This document shows positions 53,049-60,980 of a DNA stretch of 64,000 nt, in pieces (the stretch's first letter is position 1; every line of letters begins with the position of its first letter). The position numbers and the translations under genes are program-made. Origin of the DNA: Paenibacillus anaericanus (GTDB taxonomy: Bacteria; Bacillota; Bacilli; Paenibacillales; Paenibacillaceae). The notes under the pieces were generated by a model. That model was given only the letters and a program-made list of their open reading frames with translations. It ran no database searches and was not told where the DNA came from. Location: positions 62,001-126,000 of the forward strand of contig NZ_RZNY01000012.1 in the NCBI RefSeq assembly GCF_003994475.1. Reading direction: 5' to 3'.

Positions 53049-54401
53049 GTGAAAACACAAGCAGACAAGCAAGATAACGCTCAAGTGAAGCCCCAACATT
53101 TAACTGTCTTACCCGATGAGAAGATTTCATTCGCCAAATCCACCATCCTAGGTCTACAACATGTATTAGCCATGGACGTCTATGTAGTTCCTTTTCTTAT
53201 TGCGATGTTAATTGGTTTAAGCCCCAATCAGTCAAGCGCATTGATTCAATCTACTTTTATTGCTGCTGGGCTTGCAACGATTGTACAAACTTATTTCTGT
53301 ATGAAACTGCCTATGGCCCAAGGTCCTTCTTATGTTCCACTGGGTGCCATCGTCACGATTTATGCCGCTAGTGGTGGTGGGGAATTAGGTTGGAGTTCGG
53401 TGTTAGGTGCCAGCTTAATTGGTGCGATCTTAGTTATTATCTTGGGCTATACTGGAATTTTCAATAAGATAGTTAAATCATTTATCCCACCTATTGTAGG
53501 GGGTACGATCATATTCATTGTAGGTCTTTCTCTATTGCCTGTTGCTATCAGAGACAATATTTATGGCGCCACTGACGCTACAATCAATCAAAACGTATTA
53601 TTAGCCCTTATTTCAGGTGCTGTACTTATACTCTTCGTGATCCTAGGTTCTTTGTTCCATACTAAAGGATCGATATTCCGAATCACTTCGGTGATGATCG
53701 CATTAATTGTTGGATGTATTACTGCAAATTTCATGGGCATCTTAGATTTCTCAGCTGTTCAGAACGCCAAGTGGTTTAGCATGCCTCAGCTACCGTTTAA
53801 AGATTTTGGATTTTCATTCGACTTTTCTGCTATTATCACGATGGTCATTATATATATCGTACTGTTGGCCGAAACAACAGGTACTTGGTTTGCCATCAGC
53901 AACGTAATTGATAAACCGTTAACGGATAAAAATATAAACCGAGGTGTTATTGGAGAAGGGATCAGCTGTCTTATTGCTGCAATGCTTGGTTCAACTCCTG
54001 TTACAGGCTATTCAACTAATGCAGGTATTATTTCCATCACAGGTGTTGCAAGCCGCCGAGTCTTTCTTGCTGTAGGCGGATGGTTTGTCCTCTTCGGTTG
54101 TTCAAGTAAATTGGCCGCTTTAATATCTTCGATTCCAACAGCCGTAATCGGCGGCGTATTCGCCATCGTCTGCGGAATCATCGCCATTAACGGTCTGCAA
54201 GTGATGAAAGACGTAACCATTGGCGAGAAAGAAATGTATATCATTTCGATACCCATGATCTTAACGTTAGCGTTAGTGCTCATTCCTAAAGATTTCTTAT
54301 ACACTTTACCTACTTTCGTGCAATATTTATTGGGCTCACCTATTCTAGTTGCTGCGCTGGCAGCGATATTATTGAATAAATTATTACCGAACGCAAAGTA
54401 A
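53049..54401 (+). CDS. Nucleobase:cation symporter NCS2 (uracil/xanthine permease family)
   Basis: 450 residues with 12-14 membrane segments. The conserved LGLQHVLAMDVYVV start, QGPSYVPLGAI, the family motif NAGIISITGVASR and GVFAIVCGIIAINGLQ are present. It imports uracil, xanthine or a related base by proton symport. Start is a GTG at 53049 with GAGGTG 9 bases upstream. It stands alone and is followed by two strong hairpins. Confidence 0.9.
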   Translation: MKTQADKQDNAQVKPQHLTVLPDEKISFAKSTILGLQHVLAMDVYVVPFLIAMLIGLSPNQSSALIQSTFIAAGLATIVQTYFCMKLPMAQGPSYVPLGAIVTIYAASGGGELGWSSVLGASLIGAILVIILGYTGIFNKIVKSFIPPIVGGTIIFIVGLSLLPVAIRDNIYGATDATINQNVLLALISGAVLILFVILGSLFHTKGSIFRITSVMIALIVGCITANFMGILDFSAVQNAKWFSMPQLPFKDFGFSFDFSAIITMVIIYIVLLAETTGTWFAISNVIDKPLTDKNINRGVIGEGISCLIAAMLGSTPVTGYSTNAGIISITGVASRRVFLAVGGWFVLFGCSSKLAALISSIPTAVIGGVFAIVCGIIAINGLQVMKDVTIGEKEMYIISIPMILTLALVLIPKDFLYTLPTFVQYLLGSPILVAALAAILLNKLLPNAK

Positions 54402-54425
54402 GTTATAAACGTAGGAATTAAATCA

Positions 54426-54517
54426 GGGGGAGGTACTTCCCCCTTAAAGTCATAAATAATCTAAACGGGGCTGACCCCCAAGGCTAAATGAATTGTAGCC
54501 TTGGGGGTCAGCCCCGT
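54426..54517. terminator. Two stacked hairpins after the permease
   Basis: First GGGGGAG/CTTCCCCC with a 3-base loop (54426-54443). Then a perfect 22-bp stem, 54465-54486 with 54496-54517, starting ACGGGGCTGACC, with a 9-base loop. The second would also end the leftward mtnN operon. Confidence 0.8.
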
Positions 54518-54578
54518 AGTTTATATAATATTTTACCATTCCATTCACTTTGTCTACACGCTCAAGCACTGTTCGTAG

Positions 54579-55298
54579 TTAAGTAAGTGCTAATGAGGTC
54601 AACTGACGTAAGAAAAGCGCTGCGAAATGAGAAGAAGTATCCGCCGCATAATGCAAGTTATCCGTAAAACTGTTGGTTGAACCTTCCTCTTCCCCTGCAA
54701 TATCGGAAACCGCCTTGATGCCGATAACCGGAATGCCGTATTGGTCAGCTGCCTGTACAATCGCCAGCCCTTCCATGTCAGACACTTTCACATCCGGAAA
54801 ATCATGCTGAACCTGCTCGACTCGCTGATGGCTGCTCATAAAAGAATCCAGCGTCAGCACCAATCCGCGATCTATAGCATAGGAGAACTCGTGGCTGGCG
54901 ATCGTTTGAATCACGATTTCCAACCACTTGGCTGCCATGGGATAAGCTGCCGGCATCTGAGGAACCTGTCCCTTCGCATAGCCAAAGCAGGTCGCGTCCA
55001 CGTCACCATATTTAAACTCAGTTGCAACAACCACGTCGCCAACTTTCAGATTGTGATCAAAAGCTCCCGCTGATCCGATGTTAATAATCAACTCAGGACG
55101 ATATCTTTCAATCAAGATAGTTGTGGCAACTGCGGCGTTTACCTTGCCAATGCCGCCTTCGACGAGTAGCAACTCCTGCCCATCCAATACAGCCTCTTCG
55201 ATCATGACTTTGCCAATTTGCACTTTATTCAGCAGATCCGCCTTGGCACGCAGCGGACCTATCTCTTGCGCCATTGCGGCAATAACGGCAATCTTCAT
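54579..55298 (-). CDS. mtnN: 5'-methylthioadenosine/S-adenosylhomocysteine nucleosidase
   Basis: 239 residues. Splits adenine from MTA and SAH; the S-ribosylhomocysteine so made is the LuxS substrate. Typical motifs: MKIAVIAAMAQEIGPL at the start, GIGKVNAA, IINIGSAGAF, VSDMEGLAIVQAA (nucleoside-binding Glu) and IKAVSDIAGEE (catalytic Asp). AAGGAG precedes the ATG. It is the last gene of the seven-gene met operon, which ends at the long hairpin near 54.5 kb. Confidence 0.95.
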   Translation of the reverse strand: MKIAVIAAMAQEIGPLRAKADLLNKVQIGKVMIEEAVLDGQELLLVEGGIGKVNAAVATTILIERYRPELIINIGSAGAFDHNLKVGDVVVATEFKYGDVDATCFGYAKGQVPQMPAAYPMAAKWLEIVIQTIASHEFSYAIDRGLVLTLDSFMSSHQRVEQVQHDFPDVKVSDMEGLAIVQAADQYGIPVIGIKAVSDIAGEEEGSTNSFTDNLHYAADTSSHFAALFLRQLTSLALT

Positions 55299-55355
55299 AT
55301 AAATTCATAACTCCTTGCGTAAGTTGCTATTCTTATTGAAATCTTGCGATACCGT

Positions 55356-56138
55356 CTAATGCATCGTCATTCCGCCCGTCACATTGATCGCTTGGCCTGT
55401 CATGTAAGCAGCCAGCTTGCTCGCTAGAAACACTACAACACCCGCGACATCCTCCACTTCAGCCGTACGGCCAAGTGGAACTTGTGAACAGTCTTCTTCA
55501 TAAATCTCCTCGGCTGTCATACCGCGGATGGCGCCGCCTTCAATACGTTCCCGATGCTTCATCGGCGTCTCAACGATTCCCGGGCAAACCGCATTAACCA
55601 GAATACCATCCTTGGCGAGTTCAACAGCCATCACTTTTGTAAGTCCAAGAACCGCATGCTTGGAAGCACAATACGCTCCCATCGCCCGATAGCCATTCTT
55701 GCCAGCCTGGGAAGCAATCTGAATGATGCGTCCCGGTTTTTGAGCATCGACCATGGCCTTGGCAAAATGTTTGGAGGTCAAATACAATCCAGTTGTATTG
55801 ATGGAGAACACTTCTTCCCAATCAGACAGCTTGCTGTCGATCACATAATCCATCGTAGAGGTTCCAGCACAGTTCACCACGATGTCAGGAACACCCGCCT
55901 TGTCAAACACAACCGACAGCCATCTTTCCACATCAGCCGACTGGGACAAGTCGAGTCGCGTTTCGATCAAATGTGTATGAACAAGGTGGTATTCCTGCTC
56001 AATGCTGATATCTGCAGAAATCACGTTAGCCCCTGCTATCAGCAGTTGTTCTACTACGCCTTTGCCGATTCCTGAACGACCTCCAGTCACGACAGCTAGC
56101 TGATTGGATAAATCTTGGTAATCATCGCAGCTACACAA
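55356..56138 (-). CDS. Short-chain dehydrogenase/reductase in the luxS-mtnN operon
   Basis: 260-residue classical SDR. TGGRSGIGKG (TGxxxGIG) near residue 19, NCAGTS, catalytic Ser in QIASQAG and Tyr/Lys in YCASKHAV, VCPGIVETPM. The start is a TTG at 56138 overlapping the luxS stop, so it is coupled to luxS. It could act on a product of LuxS such as DPD or on another polyol, but nothing in the sequence fixes the substrate. Confidence 0.85.
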   Translation of the reverse strand: MCSCDDYQDLSNQLAVVTGGRSGIGKGVVEQLLIAGANVISADISIEQEYHLVHTHLIETRLDLSQSADVERWLSVVFDKAGVPDIVVNCAGTSTMDYVIDSKLSDWEEVFSINTTGLYLTSKHFAKAMVDAQKPGRIIQIASQAGKNGYRAMGAYCASKHAVLGLTKVMAVELAKDGILVNAVCPGIVETPMKHRERIEGGAIRGMTAEEIYEEDCSQVPLGRTAEVEDVAGVVVFLASKLAAYMTGQAINVTGGMTMH

Positions 56139-56592
56139 TACGCTCGAAGGCGTCGCGGCTAATACCTGCTTCTAGCACAATTCTGGCATATTCCTGTGCC
56201 GAAAACAGTGAATGATCTTTATAATTACCGCACTGCAAGGCCGTGACCGCAGGTACTTCCCTTGTCTCCAAGATACGCTTTAACGTTTTTTCAAGTGCAG
56301 ATGCAACTTCTTCCGGTTCATGCTCGTTCCACAAAATCATATAAAAACCAGTTCTACAGCCCATTGGGGAAATATCAATAACACCCGTAATTTCATCCCG
56401 CAAATAGGTGGCCAGTAAATGCTCCAGGGTATGTACCGCTGCCGTCGGCAACGCATCCTTATTCGGTTGCAGGAAACGCAAATCATACTTTTGCACCGTG
56501 CTGCCCTTCTCATCATGTTCCAATCCCGCTACTCGAACATAAGGAGCCTTGACGATATTGTGATCCAGTTGAAAGCTTTCGATTTCTGCCAT
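56131..56592 (-). CDS. luxS: S-ribosylhomocysteine lyase LuxS
   Basis: 153 residues. LuxS makes homocysteine and DPD, the precursor of AI-2. The metal motif HTLEHLLA (HxxEH) near residue 54, SPMGCRTGFY with the catalytic Cys, and ALQCGNYKDHS complete the signature. The ATG at 56592 is preferred, with AAAGAG about 9 bases upstream; another ATG three codons earlier is too close. Between an M20 hydrolase and an SDR in the met operon. Confidence 0.96.
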   Translation of the reverse strand: MAEIESFQLDHNIVKAPYVRVAGLEHDEKGSTVQKYDLRFLQPNKDALPTAAVHTLEHLLATYLRDEITGVIDISPMGCRTGFYMILWNEHEPEEVASALEKTLKRILETREVPAVTALQCGNYKDHSLFSAQEYARIVLEAGISRDAFERIV

Positions 56593-56616
56593 AATGAACA
56601 TCTCTTTTCTGTTAGT

Positions 56617-57840
56617 TTATTGGGTAGTTACGGGCTGTTCCAACACAGCCAATTCTGTTACAAGACTAAGGAAATAGGCAACACCATTCTCCAATACGGC
56701 TTCATCAATTCGAAATTTAGGGTGATGAAGCGGATAAACGGCGTCCAATGCTTCATTTCTTGTCCCCACAAACACCATTGTCGCAGGCACAAGCGCCGAG
56801 ATAAAGGCAAAATCCTCACCTGTCAACGATGGCTGGACAGTCGTGATGCGGTCTTTGCTAAGGTGATTCTCGATGGCGCTCGCCGCAAGACGAGTCGTTT
56901 GATAATCATTGAACAACGCCTGGGATGGTGGCTCCTCTGGCGGTAAGCCATCCGTTTCAAACCGGATGTGGAAGTCTGCTCCATAAAGGGCAGTCACATG
57001 CTTTAATGTTTGAACCAGGTGCGCCTTGACCTCCTGCAACAAATTCACATCCAACGTTCGTAATGTCCCACCAAATTTCGCCTGCTGGGAGATCACATTA
57101 TTGTTTCTTCCAGCGTTGAAATAGGTGACAGACATTAGTTTGGGTTGTAGCGGATCGGTCTTGCGTTCCAACAGCTGTTTCGCTGCAGTAATCGCCTGAA
57201 TGGCCACGTTAATCGGATCATTTGCTTCCTCCGGCTTGGCCGCATGTCCGCCGCTACCCAAGATTTCCACGTCAAAAGCTTCACCAGCCGCCATCAACGC
57301 GCCATAACCTATACCATATTGGCCTATTGGAATGGAAGGCGAGACATGAATGGCATAGGCCTGATCGACATTCTGCAAAATACCTGTACGGATCAGTTCC
57401 CTTGCGCCACCGCCTACCTCCTCTGCGGCTTGAAACACGAAGAGGATTGTACCTTTGATCTGCTTGGCATGTTCGCCCAGAATCTTCAGAACGCCTAGCA
57501 AAATCGCAGTATGCGCGTCATGTCCGCAGGCATGCATGATGCCATCCTTGACTGATTTGAAGGCCAGATCATTGTCCTCTTGAATCGGAAGTGCATCAAT
57601 ATCAGCCCGCAGCAAGATAGTCGACCCTTCTCTTGCGCCATCTAGATGGACAACAACACTTGTCGGTGTTGGCCGTGTAATCACCACAGGCAGGTTCATG
57701 TCTTCAATTTGTGCCACAATATACTGGGCAGTATCAAACTCCTTGAAAGATAATTCCGGATGCTGATGTAGATAGCGACGCCACTGAATCAACATATCGG
57801 TATGCTTCTTAATTTCCTCTGCAATACACCACTCGCTCAT
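56617..57840 (-). CDS. M20-family amidohydrolase/aminoacylase
   Basis: 407 residues. Motifs of the M20D subgroup: LLRADIDALPI, MHACGHDAHTAILLG (metal Cys/His), AAEEVGGGAREL (Glu), IHVSPSIPIG and LTGEDFAFI. These enzymes remove acyl groups from N-acylated amino acids (hippurate, N-acetyl-cysteine or N-acetyl-diaminopimelate types). Beside MetNIQ and LuxS it may release methionine or cysteine from an acylated form taken up by the transporter; that is inference. AGGAGG precedes the ATG. Confidence 0.88.
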   Translation of the reverse strand: MSEWCIAEEIKKHTDMLIQWRRYLHQHPELSFKEFDTAQYIVAQIEDMNLPVVITRPTPTSVVVHLDGAREGSTILLRADIDALPIQEDNDLAFKSVKDGIMHACGHDAHTAILLGVLKILGEHAKQIKGTILFVFQAAEEVGGGARELIRTGILQNVDQAYAIHVSPSIPIGQYGIGYGALMAAGEAFDVEILGSGGHAAKPEEANDPINVAIQAITAAKQLLERKTDPLQPKLMSVTYFNAGRNNNVISQQAKFGGTLRTLDVNLLQEVKAHLVQTLKHVTALYGADFHIRFETDGLPPEEPPSQALFNDYQTTRLAASAIENHLSKDRITTVQPSLTGEDFAFISALVPATMVFVGTRNEALDAVYPLHHPKFRIDEAVLENGVAYFLSLVTELAVLEQPVTTQ

Positions 57841-57893
57841 ATGCTGTTCCTCCTATCTGTTGCTGTATGCCTGCAGATACTTGATTGGTTGCA

Positions 57894-58730
57894 TTACTTT
57901 TGATAGTCCCATGCAGGAATTAAGCCGCCCTTATATTCATCCAGCATCGCCTTTGCAACATTGTCTTGCCGGTAAGCATTCACGATTTTTAGGTAGGTTT
58001 CATTGTCTTTGTCTTCCGATCTTGCTACAAAAATGTTGATATACGGTTTGATATTCTCGTCATTGGCATCGACTGGAATCGAATAGATCGCATCTGTGAT
58101 TGGGCTCAGTCCATTATCAATCGCCATCCCGCTATTGGTAATACCAGCAGCAAGGTCAGGCAACAAGGAAGGTATCAGCGCAGGATCTGTTTCAATAATT
58201 TCCAGATTGAATTTATTCGCTGTAATGTCCTGTACGGTTGGCATATAGCCCTTGCTGGCATCCACCTCAATCAACCCGGCACGCTCCAGCACTTTCAGCG
58301 CTCGGCCCGCATTTGTCGCATTATTTGGAATAGCAATCTTGTCCCCGTCTTTGATCTGATTCACATCAGTAATTTTTTTGGAATATACGCTAAGCGGCGC
58401 TACCAACGCTTCACCAATTACGGCAAAGTCATATCCCTTGTCCGCTACTTCTTGTTCGAGAAAAGCATAATGTTGGAACAATGAGAAATCCAGTTCTTTA
58501 TCCGCTAATGCCTGATTGGCAATAATTCCATCCGTAAATGAGACAAACGAAAGTTCAACTTCTACGCCTTCTGCCGCCAGATTTTCCTTCACAGCGTCCC
58601 AAATGACTTTTTGTGGTTCCCCTACAACCCCGATTTTTACAATCGAAGCTTCACCGTCCTTCTTGCCACCACATCCTGTCAAGATTACAGCAAATACTAA
58701 CAATACGCTTACCCATAGTCTGAATTTCAT
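57894..58730 (-). CDS. metQ: Methionine ABC transporter substrate-binding lipoprotein MetQ
   Basis: 278 residues of the NLPA family. The signal peptide ends in VILTGC. KIGVVGEPQKVIWDAV, ADKELDFSLFQHYAFLEQE, IAIPNNATNAGRALKVLE and NSGMAIDNGLSP are diagnostic. It binds D/L-methionine or a related compound outside the cell. AGGGGGAAACG precedes the ATG. Third gene of metN-metI-metQ. Confidence 0.93.
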   Translation of the reverse strand: MKFRLWVSVLLVFAVILTGCGGKKDGEASIVKIGVVGEPQKVIWDAVKENLAAEGVEVELSFVSFTDGIIANQALADKELDFSLFQHYAFLEQEVADKGYDFAVIGEALVAPLSVYSKKITDVNQIKDGDKIAIPNNATNAGRALKVLERAGLIEVDASKGYMPTVQDITANKFNLEIIETDPALIPSLLPDLAAGITNSGMAIDNGLSPITDAIYSIPVDANDENIKPYINIFVARSEDKDNETYLKIVNAYRQDNVAKAMLDEYKGGLIPAWDYQK

Positions 58731-58755
58731 ATTCTCGTTTCCCCCTCAAGTTTGT

Positions 58756-59442
58756 TTAATAGTATGTAGTCTTTCGTAGAACACTTTTCCCCACCAATTC
58801 AATGATGCTTACAATAATCAACAAGGCAATGACCGAAATAGAGGTCGCATCAAGCTGATTTCGCTGATAACCATACATAATCGCAAAGTTCCCAATACCA
58901 CCGCCGCCAACTACCCCGACGATTGCGGACAACCCAATCAAGTTCACACTGGTAATGGTTGTGGCCCGCACAATAGCTGGAATACTCTCTTTCAAATAAA
59001 CATGAATGATTAATTCATTCGCACTCATGCCCATCGCTTTTCCTGATTCTACTAATCCAGGATCGATCCCGCTCAGTGCAGATTCGATTTGACGGGAGAA
59101 GAAAGGGGTGATGCCAACCACCAGTGGGAAAATCGCACCTGTCGTGCCAATTGCCGTTCCTACCAGCAGTCGGGTTAACGGAATAAGCAAGGCAATCATA
59201 ATGATAAATGGAATGGAACGCAGTACATTAATGACCTTATCCAGTAAGTAGTAGACCCACTTATTTGCCAGAATGCCATTGGGTTTGCAAACCAGCAGAA
59301 CAATACCAAAAAACAAACCAAGTACAAACGAAATGCAACCTGCGATAGCAAACATTTGCAAAGTCTGAAGAACAGATTCATAAAAAACATCGGACAATTT
59401 AGACACATTCGGCAGCAATTTGTTGATCACTTGATCGAGCAT
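58756..59442 (-). CDS. metI: Methionine ABC transporter permease MetI
   Basis: 228 residues with five or six membrane segments and the EAA loop GLVESGKAMGMSANELIIHVYLKESIP. NVLRSIPFIIMIALLIPLTR and LSAIVGVVGGGGIGN are typical of MetI. The start lies inside the end of metN (44-base overlap) with GGAGGTGATC upstream. Confidence 0.93.
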   Translation of the reverse strand: MLDQVINKLLPNVSKLSDVFYESVLQTLQMFAIAGCISFVLGLFFGIVLLVCKPNGILANKWVYYLLDKVINVLRSIPFIIMIALLIPLTRLLVGTAIGTTGAIFPLVVGITPFFSRQIESALSGIDPGLVESGKAMGMSANELIIHVYLKESIPAIVRATTITSVNLIGLSAIVGVVGGGGIGNFAIMYGYQRNQLDATSISVIALLIIVSIIELVGKSVLRKTTYY

Positions 59443-60487
59443 CCCTGATCACCTCCACGGCAACATTTTTTTGATGTAAATAGATCAAGGTTTGATTAAT
59501 GCTGGCTTGTTCGCCGCTCAGGACCGCGACAAGCCCACCGAGCAGCATATCATTTACAATCTCTATATCACTGGCAATAATATTAAAATCCACATAGAAT
59601 CTTCTGGAAACCTCTGAAATCAGTGCTTCCGAGACTGTTGTTTTGGTATAGGTTAATTTCAGGATGACCTGGCCTTCCTCCAGTTGTACCAATGGAGAGT
59701 TCACACGAATCAACTCATCCACTTTGCTCAGATTAGACGTAGTTTCCAAAAAGGTCTTGGTTAACGGCTCTCTTGGATTGGAGAAGACAGAGAAAACATC
59801 GCCCTGCTCCAGAATCACACCTTGGTCAATGATCGCCACTTTGTTACAGATTTCCTTTACGACCCCCATCTCATGGGTAATCATAACGATCGTAATTCCC
59901 AATTTTCGGTTCAAGTCTTTTAAAAACTGCAAGATGGACTTGGTTGTTTGCGGATCAAGCGCACTGGTCGCTTCATCACACAACAATACCTTGGGATGAT
60001 TGGCCAGAGCACGAGCAATCGCTACACGCTGCTTCTGCCCGCCACTCAACTGCGAAGGATAGGCATCGCGCTTGTCCCGAATGTCCACCAATTCAAGTAA
60101 ATCCATAATACGTTCCTCTTTATGCTGTTTGCTTAATCCACTGTTTCGAAGTGCCAACGCAATGTTGCCGTAAACAGTGCGGGAAGGCATCAGATTGAAT
60201 TGTTGAAAAATCATGCCCACCTGCCTACGGAAGCCTCGCAGTTCTTTGCCCGTTAGATTGCTAACAATCTGCTTATCGATGATCACTTCGCCGCTCGTCA
60301 GGCTCTCAATCCCATTAATACATCGAATCAAGGTAGATTTGCCAGCACCGCTGTAGCCAATAATGCCAAATATATCGCCCTTGTCCACCTCAAGGTTTAC
60401 ATCCTTCAATACTTCAATAGCAATTGTATCTTTATAGAAGCTTTTCGTTACCTGTTTCATTTGGATGAAGCTTTCTTCTCCTGACAT
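59399..60487 (-). CDS. metN: Methionine ABC transporter ATP-binding protein MetN
   Basis: 362 residues. Walker A GYSGAGKST, signature LSGGQKQR, Walker B VLLCDEATSALD and switch VMITHEMGVVKEI are intact. A C-terminal NIL regulatory domain (about 280-360) should bind methionine and inhibit transport. First gene of the operon, with GGGGGGAACAG before the ATG and a near-consensus promoter 90-115 bases upstream. Confidence 0.94.
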   Translation of the reverse strand: MSGEESFIQMKQVTKSFYKDTIAIEVLKDVNLEVDKGDIFGIIGYSGAGKSTLIRCINGIESLTSGEVIIDKQIVSNLTGKELRGFRRQVGMIFQQFNLMPSRTVYGNIALALRNSGLSKQHKEERIMDLLELVDIRDKRDAYPSQLSGGQKQRVAIARALANHPKVLLCDEATSALDPQTTKSILQFLKDLNRKLGITIVMITHEMGVVKEICNKVAIIDQGVILEQGDVFSVFSNPREPLTKTFLETTSNLSKVDELIRVNSPLVQLEEGQVILKLTYTKTTVSEALISEVSRRFYVDFNIIASDIEIVNDMLLGGLVAVLSGEQASINQTLIYLHQKNVAVEVIRDARSSDQQIAAECV

Positions 60488-60574
60488 TTCGCTGTTCCCC
60501 CCAAACTTATGCCTGTCTATGATGAAACATGGCGTATTTTAATCCATAGTTATTTGATAGAAATTATAGGCTTT

Positions 60575-60603
60575 AATATAGCATCGTTCATATAGCCTGT
60601 CAA
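60575..60603 (-). promoter_or_regulatory. Sigma-A promoter of the met/luxS operon
   Basis: TTGACA (60598-60603) and TATATT (60575-60580) are 17 bases apart on the minus strand, about 90 bases before metN. The leader between shows no SAM riboswitch core or T-box that I could find, so control, if any, should be by a protein. Confidence 0.75.
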
Positions 60604-60779
60604 TGACCGTTTTTTACGATGTTTGCATGCATTGTAGTGTCCTTGTTGGAACGGCTGCTATGTGCTGGCTTTACTACTGACTATGTGTTCATAGAGTTCT
60701 GGTTCATCTATTTTTCAGATATAGATTGGTTTGAGTCCTAATAGAACTGAAATAAATATGGCGAAATTTCAAAAATAAT

Positions 60780-60818
60780 TGTGAAAAGATTCACATATGA
60801 TATGATTAATGCTATACT
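60780..60818 (+). promoter_or_regulatory. FNR/CRP-type box and promoter of the flavoprotein gene
   Basis: TGTGAAAAGATTCACA (60780-60795) is a perfect TGTGA-N6-TCACA site, the form used by Bacillus Fnr. An extended -10, TGCTATACT (TATACT at 60813-60818), follows, which puts the box centre about 37-41 bases before the probable start of transcription, as for an activator. It fits anaerobic induction of the reductase gene downstream. Confidence 0.7.
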
Positions 60819-60832
60819 TTTTCATGTCAAAA

Positions 60833-60930
60833 AGGATAGCGAGTAACCGGGGACGTAACCAAAGAAGAATGGAAGTTCGGAGAACTCGTGGCTCTCACAC
60901 TCCTTAACCTCCCTATCTCCTATGTTACTT
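60833..60930 (+). promoter_or_regulatory. Leader with alternative pairings before the flavoprotein gene
   Basis: The 150-base leader contains GAGT (60841-60844) that can pair with ACTC (60884-60887). The overlapping AGTAAC (60842-60847) can instead pair with GTTACT (60924-60929). The two pairings exclude each other, as in riboswitches or attenuators. No known riboswitch class was recognised, and no terminator T-run is obvious except CTCTTTTTTC near 60932-60940. Confidence 0.3.
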
Positions 60931-60980
60931 CCTCTTTTTTCGTCCATCCTAAAACTAACGAATTATAGTGGAGGGTTACC

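Noticed and set aside
60488-60600. A SAM riboswitch or T-box before metN
   Set aside because: The leader is only about 85 bases and lacks the conserved cores of both.
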